A stretch of DNA of 36,151 nucleotides from Bacteroidota bacterium (lineage in GTDB: Bacteria; Bacteroidota; Bacteroidia; Chitinophagales; Chitinophagaceae), in the NCBI GenBank assembly GCA_947454025.1, contig CANGIZ010000017.1, positions 1 to 36,151 on the forward strand, written 5' to 3'. Below the pieces are notes generated by a model, which was given only the letters and a program-made list of their open reading frames with translations, had not been told where the DNA came from and ran no database searches. The position numbers and the translations under genes were made by a program. Below are positions 24,684 to 33,082 of the stretch, piece after piece. Numbering within the stretch: the stretch's first letter is position 1; every line of letters starts with the position of its first letter.

Positions 24684-24706
24684 TCATCTACTACTTATTG
24701 ATTCAA

Positions 24707-24740
24707 AATCCCTCTCGAATTATCGGGAGGGATTTTTTTT
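24707..24740 (+). terminator. Rho-independent terminator of the first Gfo/Idh gene
   Basis: AATCCCTC and GAGGGATT close a stem that continues through CGA/TCG to an ATTA loop, followed by a run of T. Confidence 0.87.
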
Positions 24741-24771
24741 AACTTAACTTCGAACTAGAAATATATCAAAC

Positions 24772-25953
24772 ATGATAAACAATAATTTAAGAGATCAATT
24801 TTTATTAAGAAAGGATATTAACTTTTTAAATTTTGGTTCCTTTGGCGCCACACCTAAGCCTGTATTTGAATACTATCAACAATGGCAAAAAGTATTGGAA
24901 GCGGAACCCGTGCAGTTTATTGCATTTGATGGCGTAGAGTATTTATCTACCTCACGTGCTGCATTGGCTCAATTTATTCATGTAGATGATAAAGACGATT
25001 TAGTATATGTAACTAACCCCAGTTTTGCAGTGAACATTATTGCCAAAGCATTTCCACTACAAGAAGGGGATGAAATATTGGCAACAGATATTGAATATGG
25101 TGCCTGTGATAGAACCTGGGATTATTATTGTGAAAAGAAAAAAGCAATTTATAAAAGACAAAAAATAAATTTACCTGTCACCACAAAGGAACAATTTATT
25201 GAAGATTTTTTTAAAGGACTTACTCCTAAAACAAAGGCGATATTTATTAGTCATATCACAAGTGCAACAGCTTTAATTTTTCCTGTAAAAGAGATTTGTG
25301 AAATTGCTAAATCAAAAGGATTAATCACCATTGTAGATGGAGCGCATGCACCAGCTCATGTGGATTTTAAAATTAATGAATTAAAAGTTGACTTTTATGT
25401 AGGCGCTTGTCATAAATGGATGATGGCCCCAAAAGGTGCTAGTTTTTTATACGCTCATAAAAGTGTACAACATTTATGTGAGCCCTTGGTAGTAAGCTGG
25501 GGTTATAAAGCAGCAAAACCTTCGGCATCAACGTTCTTAGACTATCACCAAATGATTGGCACGAGAGACTTTTCGGCATTCTTAGCAGTTACGATGAGTA
25601 TCATTTTTATGAAAGACCATAATTGGCCTGAAGTATCAAAAAAATGTCACGAAATGGTACTAGCCAATGCACCTTTGTTTTATGATTTATTAGGCACCAC
25701 TCCAATTAGTCCGTTAACCAATGAGTGGATTGGACAAATGATTAGCATCCCAATTCATACAAAAGAACCCGAAATATTACAAAGAAAACTGTTTAAAGAA
25801 TTCAATATCGAAATTCCGATTATGCGTCAAGGAGAAGATATTTACATGCGCTATTCCATTAATGCATTTAATAGTATCCAAGACCTGGAAGCATTACACA
25901 ATGCACTCAGCACGATTATTAAAACAACTGACTTAATTGAAGTGAAAAAATAA
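24772..25953 (+). CDS. Class V aminotransferase-fold PLP enzyme (isopenicillin-N-epimerase-like)
   Basis: A 393-residue fold-type I PLP protein. FLNFGSFGATPKPVF at 18-32 is the substrate-loop start. IVDGAHAPAHVDF at 187-199 holds Asp189 for the pyridine nitrogen and His192. YVGACHKWMMAPKG has Lys215 as the Schiff-base lysine. The pattern is closest to isopenicillin N epimerase and cysteine desulfurase-like proteins, but real activities of this group vary and no antibiotic genes are nearby. It lies between terminators at 24707-24740 and 25974-26002, so it is its own unit inside the sugar region. Confidence 0.85.
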   Translation: MINNNLRDQFLLRKDINFLNFGSFGATPKPVFEYYQQWQKVLEAEPVQFIAFDGVEYLSTSRAALAQFIHVDDKDDLVYVTNPSFAVNIIAKAFPLQEGDEILATDIEYGACDRTWDYYCEKKKAIYKRQKINLPVTTKEQFIEDFFKGLTPKTKAIFISHITSATALIFPVKEICEIAKSKGLITIVDGAHAPAHVDFKINELKVDFYVGACHKWMMAPKGASFLYAHKSVQHLCEPLVVSWGYKAAKPSASTFLDYHQMIGTRDFSAFLAVTMSIIFMKDHNWPEVSKKCHEMVLANAPLFYDLLGTTPISPLTNEWIGQMISIPIHTKEPEILQRKLFKEFNIEIPIMRQGEDIYMRYSINAFNSIQDLEALHNALSTIIKTTDLIEVKK

Positions 25954-25973
25954 TACCTATTTTAAAAATAAAA

Positions 25974-26002
25974 AATCCCGAAAGCGAATAGCAATCGGGA
26001 TT
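25974..26002. terminator. Bidirectional terminator
   Basis: AATCCCG and CGGGATT arms surround an A-rich loop of 15 bases, with A and T runs outside. It separates the convergent aminotransferase and TIM-barrel genes. Confidence 0.85.
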
Positions 26003-26026
26003 TTTTTTGGAGACAAATGAATTGTT

Positions 26027-26887
26027 TTACCACTTCAAAGTTTTCAAATAAGCTGCATCTGCTTTTGCTGCATCTAACTCATTAGTGCCCGTATACGCTT
26101 CTTGTTCTACAATCATATGTTGAACACCACGCTTTGCAACTTTGGGCAACAATGACTTATAATCAATTGTACCCTTACCGATAATACATGACTCATGTCC
26201 TTCGGTTGTATTTGTTTTAATAAGGTCTTTTACGTGTACTAATTTAAAACGATTAGGATGCTTGTCCATATATGCAATGGGATCAACTCCCGCAGCCACT
26301 GTCCAATACATATCCATTTCAAAATCCACTGTAGCAGCATTAGTATTGTTCATCATTAGGTCCTGAGGAACTACTCCATCCATTGCCTTAAATGAATAGT
26401 CGTGATTATGATAAGCAAAACGAATACCATTCTTTTTAGCAATTTCACCACAAGCATTAAATTCATCTGCAAACTTTTTAAAGTTATCTAATGACTTTTG
26501 TGGTCCTTTATATGGACAGATTAAATACTTCATTCCAATCTCACCAGCTTCTGCAGCCTTACGTTCAAAGTCATGAGTATTGTCACAATGCGCAGATACG
26601 ATCTTCATTCCTAATTCATCCATATGTTTTTTAAACTCTGTATTTTTCATACCCCAAAAAATACCCTTCTCTCCTTCGAAGCTTTCAATTTTCTTATAAC
26701 CACATGCAGACAAATGTTTTAATACTGCCAAAGGATCTTTTGCCAATGCTTCTTTCACTGTCCATAATTGAATACCAAAGGAATTTGTTGATCCTGCCAT
26801 AGCCATTAATTCGTTTTTAAAAGGTATTGACAATACCAAACCTGCTAAAGCTGAATTGCGGAGAAAGTCTCTTCTTGAATTATGCAT
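26027..26887 (-). CDS. Tat-exported sugar isomerase/epimerase-like TIM barrel (second of three)
   Basis: A 286-residue protein with a twin-arginine start, MHNSRRDFLRNSALAGL (arginines 5-6). The xylose-isomerase-like barrel begins FGIQLWTVKEALAKDP at 37-52. Metal-site motifs: IVSAHCDN, FAYHNHDYSF, VDFEMDMYW, LVHVKDL and IVEQEAYTG. The family moves or eliminates at carbons next to a keto or aldehyde group, and some members cleave keto-glycosides. The exact reaction is not deducible. It is monocistronic, with a LacI-type palindrome just before it and terminators on both sides. Confidence 0.85.
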   Translation of the reverse strand: MHNSRRDFLRNSALAGLVLSIPFKNELMAMAGSTNSFGIQLWTVKEALAKDPLAVLKHLSACGYKKIESFEGEKGIFWGMKNTEFKKHMDELGMKIVSAHCDNTHDFERKAAEAGEIGMKYLICPYKGPQKSLDNFKKFADEFNACGEIAKKNGIRFAYHNHDYSFKAMDGVVPQDLMMNNTNAATVDFEMDMYWTVAAGVDPIAYMDKHPNRFKLVHVKDLIKTNTTEGHESCIIGKGTIDYKSLLPKVAKRGVQHMIVEQEAYTGTNELDAAKADAAYLKTLKW

Positions 26888-26896
26888 ACTAAAAAA

Positions 26897-26916
26897 TTTT
26901 GCAAACGTTTGTAAAA
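26897..26916. promoter_or_regulatory. LacI-family-type operator palindrome
   Basis: TTTTGCAAACGTTTGTAAAA is a 20-bp inverted repeat with one mismatched pair, centred on CG. CAAACGTTTG is the typical core bound by LacI/PurR/CcpA-type repressors. It starts ten bp before the start codon of the minus-strand TIM-barrel gene. No LacI gene is in the window. Confidence 0.55.
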
Positions 26917-26926
26917 AATGAAAAAT

Positions 26927-26960
26927 AAAAGGCGAGTACTTTTTTTAGCACTCGCCTTTT
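26927..26960 (-). terminator. Terminator of the GMC operon
   Basis: AAAAGGCGAGT and ACTCGCCTTTT form an 11-bp stem with a 12-base loop; on the minus strand it ends in a run of T. It ends the unit of 30206-26976. Confidence 0.85.
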
Positions 26961-26975
26961 TATAAAAGTAATTTG

Positions 26976-27542
26976 TTAGCTAGTTGCCCAAGCCTTATCA
27001 CCTTTTTTATAAGGAGAAGAACCCACAAATTTACCTGGTACCGCTACATAACGTAATGCTTTAGTAGCGCCTACTTCCGATGTGAAGAAACCTGACAAAG
27101 TCAATTGTTTCATCATGGTAAAGTAATGTTTAGGATCTTCGGGCTTTGCAGCTTTTTGATGTTCCTTAGCTTCCTTATCTAATGCAACTAATAATGCATT
27201 GCGTTGCTCAGGAGTAGACTCCATAAAAGTTTTGCTATTTAATTTTTTAGATGCTTCGTCTAATTTTTTCATGCCTTCCATAAAAATAGCTTGGTCCTTT
27301 TCTTCATAACAGTCATTTACCATCACTGTCATAAACTCACCCACTTTTGCTTCCTTTGCACCAGGAGTTGCTGTTGCAGGAATAATAGTTTCAGCTACTT
27401 CATTTAAGAAAGCAACATCGTCTTTTGAAAATGTTACGCCTTTTGTATTGGTTTTACAACCCGACAAAAAAGCTTCCGCACCTAACACGGTACCACCCAT
27501 AATGATGGCAACTCTTGATAAGGCTTCTCTTCTGTTCATCAT
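26976..27542 (-). CDS. Gluconate 2-dehydrogenase subunit 3 family protein (Tat lipoprotein)
   Basis: A 188-residue small subunit of periplasmic GMC dehydrogenases. The N-terminus, NRREALSRVAIIMGG with arginines at 4-5, is a twin-arginine signal, and FLSGC ends in a lipobox with Cys29, so the mature protein should be a lipoprotein. The rest is helical: DVAFLNEVAETIIPATATPGAKEAKVGEF, typical of the family. It escorts the signal-less flavoprotein partner through Tat and anchors it. It follows the GMC gene by 28 bp. Confidence 0.88.
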   Translation of the reverse strand: MMNRREALSRVAIIMGGTVLGAEAFLSGCKTNTKGVTFSKDDVAFLNEVAETIIPATATPGAKEAKVGEFMTVMVNDCYEEKDQAIFMEGMKKLDEASKKLNSKTFMESTPEQRNALLVALDKEAKEHQKAAKPEDPKHYFTMMKQLTLSGFFTSEVGATKALRYVAVPGKFVGSSPYKKGDKAWATS

Positions 27543-27570
27543 AAAATATTATTTAAAAAATTATTTAAAA

Positions 27571-29250
27571 TTATAAGTTTCCTTTTTTCAATTCACTTAC
27601 TGCAAAATCAACAGCACGCGCTGTGAAAGCCATATAAGTTAATGAAGGGTTTACACAAGAAGCACTTGCCATAAACGCACCGTCAGTAACAAACACGTTT
27701 GGTGCATCCCAAACTTGGTTGTTGCCATTTAACACCGAAGTTTTTGGATCCTTACCCATACGAGCAGTACCCATTTCGTGAATACCACGACCTGGAGTAC
27801 CATCACCTTCGTGTGCTTGTACATTTTTAACACCTGCTCTTTCTAACATTTCTTGTGCATCCGCTAAAATGTCTTTACGCATTTTGTGTTCGTTTTCTTT
27901 TAACTCACAATCAATGTTCAATACATTTAAGCCCCACTTATCTTTCACTGTTTTGTCTAAAGTAACTTTGTTGGTTGGATCAGGTAACATCTCTCCAAAT
28001 CCACCCATACCAATTGTCCAAACACCTGGTTCAGTTAATGCTTCTTTAAATCCAGCACCAATACTAAACTCGGCCACTTCATGTTGCCAGCCTTGTCTTG
28101 TTCCACCACCTTGGTAACCAAATCCACGTAAGTAATCACGCTTATCAGAACCAAAGTTTCTATAACGAGGAATGTAGAAGCCATTAGCACGACGACCAAA
28201 AGTATACTGATCTTCGTATCCTTCTACCATACCACCAGCGCCAATGCCTAAATGGTGATCCATTAAGTTTTTACCTAAAGCATTACTGCTACTTCCTAAT
28301 CCACCTTCCCAAACGTCGGTAGCAGAGTTCATTAAGATCCAAGTACTATTCAAAGTAGAAGCATTCACGAAAATAATTTTCGCTTTGTACTCAATTGTTT
28401 TATTTGTTTCCGCATCTAAAACAGTAACCCCAGTAGCACGCTTTTTATCTTTATCATATTTAATTTCAGTAACAATACTCCAAGGTCTTAATGTTAAATT
28501 ACCAGTTGCCATGGCAGCAGGCAAAGTAGAAGACTGTGTACTAAAGTAGCCACCAAATGGACAACCCAACCAACATTTATTACGGAACTGACAACCTGGG
28601 CGGCCACCATGAGGAACTGTAATATTTGCAGTACGTCCAATAATTAAATGACGCTCTCCTTTAAATTCTTTTTTAATTCTTTCAGCCACGTCTTTCTCTA
28701 CGCAGGTTAAATCCATTGGAGGTAAAAACTGACCATCAGGTAAAACAGCCAACCCATCACGGTTACCAGAAATACCTGCAAATTTTTCTACATAATCATA
28801 CCAAGGTTCAATATCCTTGTAACGCACTGGCCAATCCACACCAACACCTTCTTTACCATTCGCTTCAAAATCCAAATCAGACCAACGGTAAGACTGACGT
28901 CCCCACATTAAAGAACGACCACCTACATGGTATCCTCTAAACCAGTCAAAACGTTTTGTTTCCGTATAAGGGCTTTCTTTGTCTACACACCAATAGTCAA
29001 GGTTTGTTTCATTCAAAGGATAGTCTCTTTTTAAAACTGGGTAATCCTTAATCATTTGTTGTGTTCTACCACCACGGTGAGGATGATCCCAAGCTTCTTT
29101 ATTGGCATTCACATAATCTTTAATGTGCTCGATATTTCTACCGCGCTCTAACATTAAAACTTTTAATCCCTTTTCGGTAAGCTCCTTTGCTGCCCAACCG
29201 CCGCTGATACCAGATCCTACGACAATTGCGTCATACTGTTGTTCCGCCAT
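27571..29250 (-). CDS. GMC family FAD-dependent oxidoreductase (sugar dehydrogenase large subunit)
   Basis: A 559-residue flavoprotein. The dinucleotide fold GSGISGGWAAKELTEKGLKVLMLERG starts at residue 12. GGRSLMWGRQSYR near 113-125 and CWLGCPFGGYFSTQSS near 226-241 are the sugar-dehydrogenase forms of the GMC motifs. The active-site pair is His491 in GIHEMGTARMG and Asn534 in SCVNPSLTYMAF. It has no signal peptide, so export must rely on the subunit 3 partner encoded downstream. Related complexes oxidise sugar C-3 or gluconate C-2 and pass electrons to a cytochrome c. The TIM-barrel gene at 30206 is upstream in the same unit. Confidence 0.92.
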   Translation of the reverse strand: MAEQQYDAIVVGSGISGGWAAKELTEKGLKVLMLERGRNIEHIKDYVNANKEAWDHPHRGGRTQQMIKDYPVLKRDYPLNETNLDYWCVDKESPYTETKRFDWFRGYHVGGRSLMWGRQSYRWSDLDFEANGKEGVGVDWPVRYKDIEPWYDYVEKFAGISGNRDGLAVLPDGQFLPPMDLTCVEKDVAERIKKEFKGERHLIIGRTANITVPHGGRPGCQFRNKCWLGCPFGGYFSTQSSTLPAAMATGNLTLRPWSIVTEIKYDKDKKRATGVTVLDAETNKTIEYKAKIIFVNASTLNSTWILMNSATDVWEGGLGSSSNALGKNLMDHHLGIGAGGMVEGYEDQYTFGRRANGFYIPRYRNFGSDKRDYLRGFGYQGGGTRQGWQHEVAEFSIGAGFKEALTEPGVWTIGMGGFGEMLPDPTNKVTLDKTVKDKWGLNVLNIDCELKENEHKMRKDILADAQEMLERAGVKNVQAHEGDGTPGRGIHEMGTARMGKDPKTSVLNGNNQVWDAPNVFVTDGAFMASASCVNPSLTYMAFTARAVDFAVSELKKGNL

Positions 29251-29309
29251 TTTGTTAATTTTTATATGTGTATTGGAATTGTTATTTAAACTTTTAATTA
29301 TTTATATGG

Positions 29310-30206
29310 TTATACATCACAAATTTTGATTGCTGTTTTTAAAGAAGCAATATGATCTTTATCGGCTGGCATAAATTCTTGAGCCACATGTCCTTTGTAA
29401 CCCGTTGCTACAATGGCCCGCATAATCGCCGGATAATTTAATTCTTGACGCTCGTCAATTTCATGTCTACCAGGCACACCCGCTGTATGATAATGACCAA
29501 AGTATTGGTGATTGTCTTGAATAGAACGAATGATATCTCCTTCGTCAATTTGCATATGGTAAATGTCAAAAAGAATTTTAAAATTAGGAGAACCTAATCG
29601 CTTGCAAAGTTCAATACCCCAAGCCGACTTGTCACCCATATAATCCTTATGATCAATTCTTGAATTGAATAATTCTATTTGAATAGTCACGCCGCTCTTT
29701 TCAGCCAATGGTAAAATTTGTTTTAACCCTTTCACGCAGTTTTGTAAACCAGTTTCATCGTCCATGCCATTGCGATTGCCAGCAAAACAAATTAAATTCT
29801 TGTAACCCGCAGCAGCAACCAGTTCTATGCCTTCTAAATAATCTTTTATTAACCACTCGTGATTGTTGACATCGTTCCAACCTTTGGTTAAACTTGTTTC
29901 ACCAGCAGTATAACACATAGAACATGTTAATCCATATTTTTTTGCAATGGGCCACTCATTGGGCTTTAATAAATCAATTGCACCAAAGCCAATATCATTT
30001 ACCAACTTGCATAAATCATCTAAAGGCATATCGCTATAACACCATCTGCAAACTGAATGATTAATATTTCCTTTTAAACTATTTGAAGCACCCTGTTCAG
30101 CAACATTGGCAAGGACAGATTTTGGCAATACCACACCAGCAGCCATGGCCGCAGAGCTAGCTAATACATTTTTGAGTAAGCTTCTTCTATTTACAGTTGA
30201 GGACAT
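29310..30206 (-). CDS. Tat-exported hydroxypyruvate-isomerase-like TIM barrel (first of the operon)
   Basis: Starts at MSSTVNRRSLLKN (298 residues); four more residues are possible. Arginines 7-8 with LLKNVLASSAAMAAGVVLP form a Tat-like signal ending near VLANV. The barrel has HSVCRWCYSDMPLDDL, then metal ligands in IQIELFNSRIDH, LFDIYHMQIDEGD, GHYHTAGVPGRHE and AQEFMP. That order matches the Hyi branch of xylose-isomerase-like enzymes, which isomerise small keto-sugars. It leads the operon with the GMC dehydrogenase, so its substrate is probably the keto-sugar product; this is inference. Confidence 0.87.
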   Translation of the reverse strand: MSSTVNRRSLLKNVLASSAAMAAGVVLPKSVLANVAEQGASNSLKGNINHSVCRWCYSDMPLDDLCKLVNDIGFGAIDLLKPNEWPIAKKYGLTCSMCYTAGETSLTKGWNDVNNHEWLIKDYLEGIELVAAAGYKNLICFAGNRNGMDDETGLQNCVKGLKQILPLAEKSGVTIQIELFNSRIDHKDYMGDKSAWGIELCKRLGSPNFKILFDIYHMQIDEGDIIRSIQDNHQYFGHYHTAGVPGRHEIDERQELNYPAIMRAIVATGYKGHVAQEFMPADKDHIASLKTAIKICDV

Positions 30207-30231
30207 GGCAAGCATCACTTTTAAAAATTCA

Positions 30232-30240
30232 CAATCGTTG
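30232..30240 (-). promoter_or_regulatory. AACGATTG motif near the predicted start of the GMC operon
   Basis: On the minus strand CAACGATTG lies just downstream of a TACATTTA -7-like box (30243-30250), at the expected transcription start. It matches the AAACGATTG before the divergent gene. Confidence 0.35.
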
Positions 30241-30285
30241 GATAAATGTAAATTTTATTTGCGTTCTTTTAAAATATTTTTGACG

Positions 30286-30302
30286 AAAAAACCGGGTTTT
30301 TT
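30286..30302. promoter_or_regulatory. 17-bp perfect palindrome between divergent operons
   Basis: AAAAAACC and GGTTTTTT surround a single G. It is near the middle of the gap between the two divergent sugar operons and no gene ends here, so it is more likely an operator than a terminator. Confidence 0.4.
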
Positions 30303-30360
30303 GAGAAAATAGGATGAAATTGCTATGGTATTGTTGTGAAAGTGTTAATATGACACAATA

Positions 30361-30369
30361 AAACGATTG
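30361..30369 (+). promoter_or_regulatory. AAACGATTG motif before the second Gfo/Idh gene
   Basis: AAACGATTG fits the LacI-type AAnCGnTT core and lies 24 bp before the ATG. The same nine bases recur at 33071-33079 before the DUF1080 gene. Confidence 0.35.
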
Positions 30370-30393
30370 TCAAGCTTAAAAATTACTTCAAAA

Positions 30394-31551
30394 ATGAATA
30401 GAAAATTACGCATGGGCATGGTCGGTGGTGGCCAGGATGCCTTTATTGGCGCCATTCACCGCTTAGCAGCTAATATGGATGGACTCGTTGAATTAGCGTG
30501 TGGTGCATTGAGCATTAACCCAGAAATTGCGGTGGCTTCGGGTAAGGCACTTTTCTTACCTGAATCAAGAACTTACTTAACCTACGAAGAAATGATAAAA
30601 GCAGAAGCTGCTTTACCTGCTAACGAGCGTATGGATTTTGTAACCATCGTAACACCCAATTTTGCACACTTTGCACCCGCAATGATGGCATTAGATCATG
30701 GCTTTAATGTAGTGATTGAAAAGCCCATCACCTTTTCATTAGACGAAGCAAAGCAATTAAAAAAGAAATTAGAAGAAACAGGATTAACACTGTGCTTAAC
30801 GCATACTTATTCAGGATATCCCATGGTGAAACAAGCTAAGGCAATGATTGCCGATGGCAAGTTAGGAAAGATACGTAAAGTATGGGTGGAATACCCACAA
30901 GGCTGGCTGAGCAAGCTTTCTGAAAGAGAAGGCAATGCACAAGCAGCTTGGAGAACGGATCCAAAAAAATCAGGAAAGAGTTCAGTAATGGGCGATATTG
31001 GTACCCATGCTGCACATTTATCTGAATATATTACTGGATCAAAAATTACAGATATCTGTGCTGAATTAAATACTTTGGTTGAAGGTCGTGTGATGGATGA
31101 TGATGGTGCCGTGATGTTAAAATTTGACAATGGTGCTAAAGGTGTATTAATGGCCTCACAAGTTGCAGCAGGCGAAGAGAATGCATTAAAAATTAGAGTA
31201 TATGGCGAACTAGGTGGCATTGAATGGTTCCAACATGAACCCAATTCATTAATTGTGAAATGGTTGGATCAGCCAACACAAATTTTAAGAGCTGGAAGTG
31301 CACATTTATATAAAGCAGCTTCTCACAATTGTCGCACACCGGCAGGTCACCCCGAGGGCTACTTAGAAGCGTTCGCAAATATCTACCGCAACTTTGCTTT
31401 AACATTAGGTTGTAAAATGGATGGCAAAACACCAACACCTGAAATGTTAGATTTCCCGGGCGTTGAGGATGGTATTAGAGGTATGGCATTTATTGACAAT
31501 GTGGTTGCTTCAGCACAGTCTGATAAAAAATGGACTCCCTACGTTTTGTAA
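30394..31551 (+). CDS. Cytoplasmic Gfo/Idh/MocA family oxidoreductase
   Basis: Starts at the ATG of MNRKLRMGMVGGGQ (385 residues); a TTG nine codons upstream is less likely. No signal peptide is present. The Rossmann fold has MGMVGGGQDAFIGAIHR at 7-23. VVIEKPITFSLDEA near 110-123 is the intact EKP motif. MGDIGTHAAHLSEYITG near 199-215 carries the catalytic His. It would oxidise or reduce a sugar carbon with NAD(P). It heads the rightward operon with a TIM barrel, cytochrome c and DUF1080, and is divergent from the GMC operon. Confidence 0.9.
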   Translation: MNRKLRMGMVGGGQDAFIGAIHRLAANMDGLVELACGALSINPEIAVASGKALFLPESRTYLTYEEMIKAEAALPANERMDFVTIVTPNFAHFAPAMMALDHGFNVVIEKPITFSLDEAKQLKKKLEETGLTLCLTHTYSGYPMVKQAKAMIADGKLGKIRKVWVEYPQGWLSKLSEREGNAQAAWRTDPKKSGKSSVMGDIGTHAAHLSEYITGSKITDICAELNTLVEGRVMDDDGAVMLKFDNGAKGVLMASQVAAGEENALKIRVYGELGGIEWFQHEPNSLIVKWLDQPTQILRAGSAHLYKAASHNCRTPAGHPEGYLEAFANIYRNFALTLGCKMDGKTPTPEMLDFPGVEDGIRGMAFIDNVVASAQSDKKWTPYVL

Positions 31552-31582
31552 AATAATTTAATCACTGATCGTATTATATAAA

Positions 31583-32638
31583 ATGACAACAGTAAAAGGA
31601 CCAGGTATATTTTTAGCTCAATTTATGGGCGACACAGCACCCTTTAATACTTTAGAAGGTATTTGTAAATGGGCTGCTGGATTGGGTTTTAAAGGTGTGC
31701 AAATTCCAAGCTGGGATGCACGATGTATTGATTTGCAAAAAGCAGCAGAAAGTAAAACCTATGCAGATGAAATTAAAGGTATTGTAAATGCAGCTGGATT
31801 AGAAATAACAGAATTATCCACTCACTTGCAAGGACAGTTAGTTGCTGTTCATCCTGCTTATGATGCGCAGTTTGATGGTTTTGCACCTAGCGAAGTCCGT
31901 GGCAATTCAAAAGCAAGAACGGACTGGGCAGTACAACAATTAAAGTATGCTGCAAAAGCTTCACAAAATTTAGGACTGAATGCATCTGCTACTTTTAGTG
32001 GTGCGTTATTATGGCACACTGTTTATCCTTGGCCTCAACGCCCTGCAGGTTTAGTTGAAACTGGATTCACTGAATTAGCAAAAAGATGGACACCTATTTT
32101 AAATGAATATGATAAAGCGGGTGTTGACCTTTGTTATGAAATTCATCCGGGTGAAGATTTACATGATGGCGTTTCCTATGAAATGTTTTTAGATAAAGTT
32201 AACCAACACCCTCGTGCTTGTTTATTATACGACCCATCCCATTTTGTTTTACAATGCATGGATTACTTAGGCTATATTGATGCTTTTCATGAGCGTATTA
32301 AAATGTTCCATGTAAAAGATGCGGAGTTTAATCCTAGTGCAAAACAAGGTGTATACGGTGGTTACCAAAATTGGATAGACCGTGCAGGTAGGTTTAGATC
32401 CTTAGGAGATGGTCAAGTAGATTTTAAAAGTATCTTTAGCAAATTAGCTGCCTACAACTATAAGGGTTGGGCAGTAATGGAATGGGAATGTTGTTTAAAA
32501 CATCCCGAAGTAGGTGCTGCAGAAGGTGCTGTATTTATTCAAAACAATATCATTAAAGTAACCGAAAAAGCTTTTGATGACTTTGCAAGTACAGGATCGG
32601 ATGAGGCATTTAATAAAAGAATATTAGGCATTCAATAA
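31583..32638 (+). CDS. Cytoplasmic sugar isomerase/epimerase-like TIM barrel (third of three)
   Basis: A 351-residue xylose-isomerase-like protein, longer than the other two and with no signal peptide. Landmarks: GLGFKGVQIPSWDARCIDL near 31-49, ELSTHLQGQLVAVHPAYD near 76-93, DLCYEIHPGEDLHDG near 180-194, LLYDPSHFVLQ near 213-223, KMFHVKDAEF near 239-248 and AVMEWECCLKHPEVG near 297-311. The Glu, Asp, His and Glu metal ligands are present. It lies 31 bp after the Gfo/Idh gene and probably acts on its product in the cytoplasm. The reaction is not established. Confidence 0.88.
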   Translation: MTTVKGPGIFLAQFMGDTAPFNTLEGICKWAAGLGFKGVQIPSWDARCIDLQKAAESKTYADEIKGIVNAAGLEITELSTHLQGQLVAVHPAYDAQFDGFAPSEVRGNSKARTDWAVQQLKYAAKASQNLGLNASATFSGALLWHTVYPWPQRPAGLVETGFTELAKRWTPILNEYDKAGVDLCYEIHPGEDLHDGVSYEMFLDKVNQHPRACLLYDPSHFVLQCMDYLGYIDAFHERIKMFHVKDAEFNPSAKQGVYGGYQNWIDRAGRFRSLGDGQVDFKSIFSKLAAYNYKGWAVMEWECCLKHPEVGAAEGAVFIQNNIIKVTEKAFDDFASTGSDEAFNKRILGIQ

Positions 32639-32666
32639 TCAAATCATAAAATATAAAAATCAACGT

Positions 32667-33056
32667 ATGAAAAAGGTATTAGGCACAATTGCAGCAGTAG
32701 TCGTATTAATGGCATGTGGTGGCAATAAAGAAAGCAAAACAAATGATGCATCTGCAACTGCAACTTCTTCAACAAGTTCATTATCTGCTAACCCCGATTA
32801 TCAAAAAGGATTGGCATTAGTAGGTGGAAACGACTGTTTAACTTGTCATAAAGTAAACGAAAAAAATATTGGACCCGCTTATAAAGATGTGGCTGCAAAA
32901 TATGAAAACACAGATGCGAATGTAAAAATGTTGGCTGAAAAAATTATCAAAGGTGGTAGCGGTGTATGGGGTGCTATCCCAATGACTCCACATCCTGCAG
33001 TAAAGCAAGAAGATGCTGAGGCGATGGTAAAATATGTTTTATTATTAAAAAAATAG
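32667..33056 (+). CDS. Lipoprotein class I cytochrome c
   Basis: A 129-residue exported haem protein. The lipobox VVVLMAC makes Cys17 the lipidated residue. A Ser/Thr/Ala-rich linker (about 24-40) leads to a small cytochrome domain with CLTCHK (Cys57, Cys60, His61) and WGAIPMTPHP, where Met106 is the second axial ligand. The last helix ends MVKYVLLLKK. It should carry electrons between periplasmic dehydrogenases and the respiratory chain. Its position inside the sugar operon points to the GMC complex as donor. Confidence 0.93.
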   Translation: MKKVLGTIAAVVVLMACGGNKESKTNDASATATSSTSSLSANPDYQKGLALVGGNDCLTCHKVNEKNIGPAYKDVAAKYENTDANVKMLAEKIIKGGSGVWGAIPMTPHPAVKQEDAEAMVKYVLLLKK

Positions 33057-33082
33057 GAGCTTAACAAACCAAACGATTGCTT

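Noticed and set aside
24772..25953. Antibiotic (penicillin-type) biosynthesis from the isopenicillin-N-epimerase-like enzyme
   Set aside because: No non-ribosomal peptide synthetase or other pathway gene is nearby; this family name is commonly applied to enzymes of other function.
30807..31244. 145-codon open frame on the minus strand
   Set aside because: It lies wholly inside the second Gfo/Idh gene, which has clear family motifs; the antisense product has no domain.
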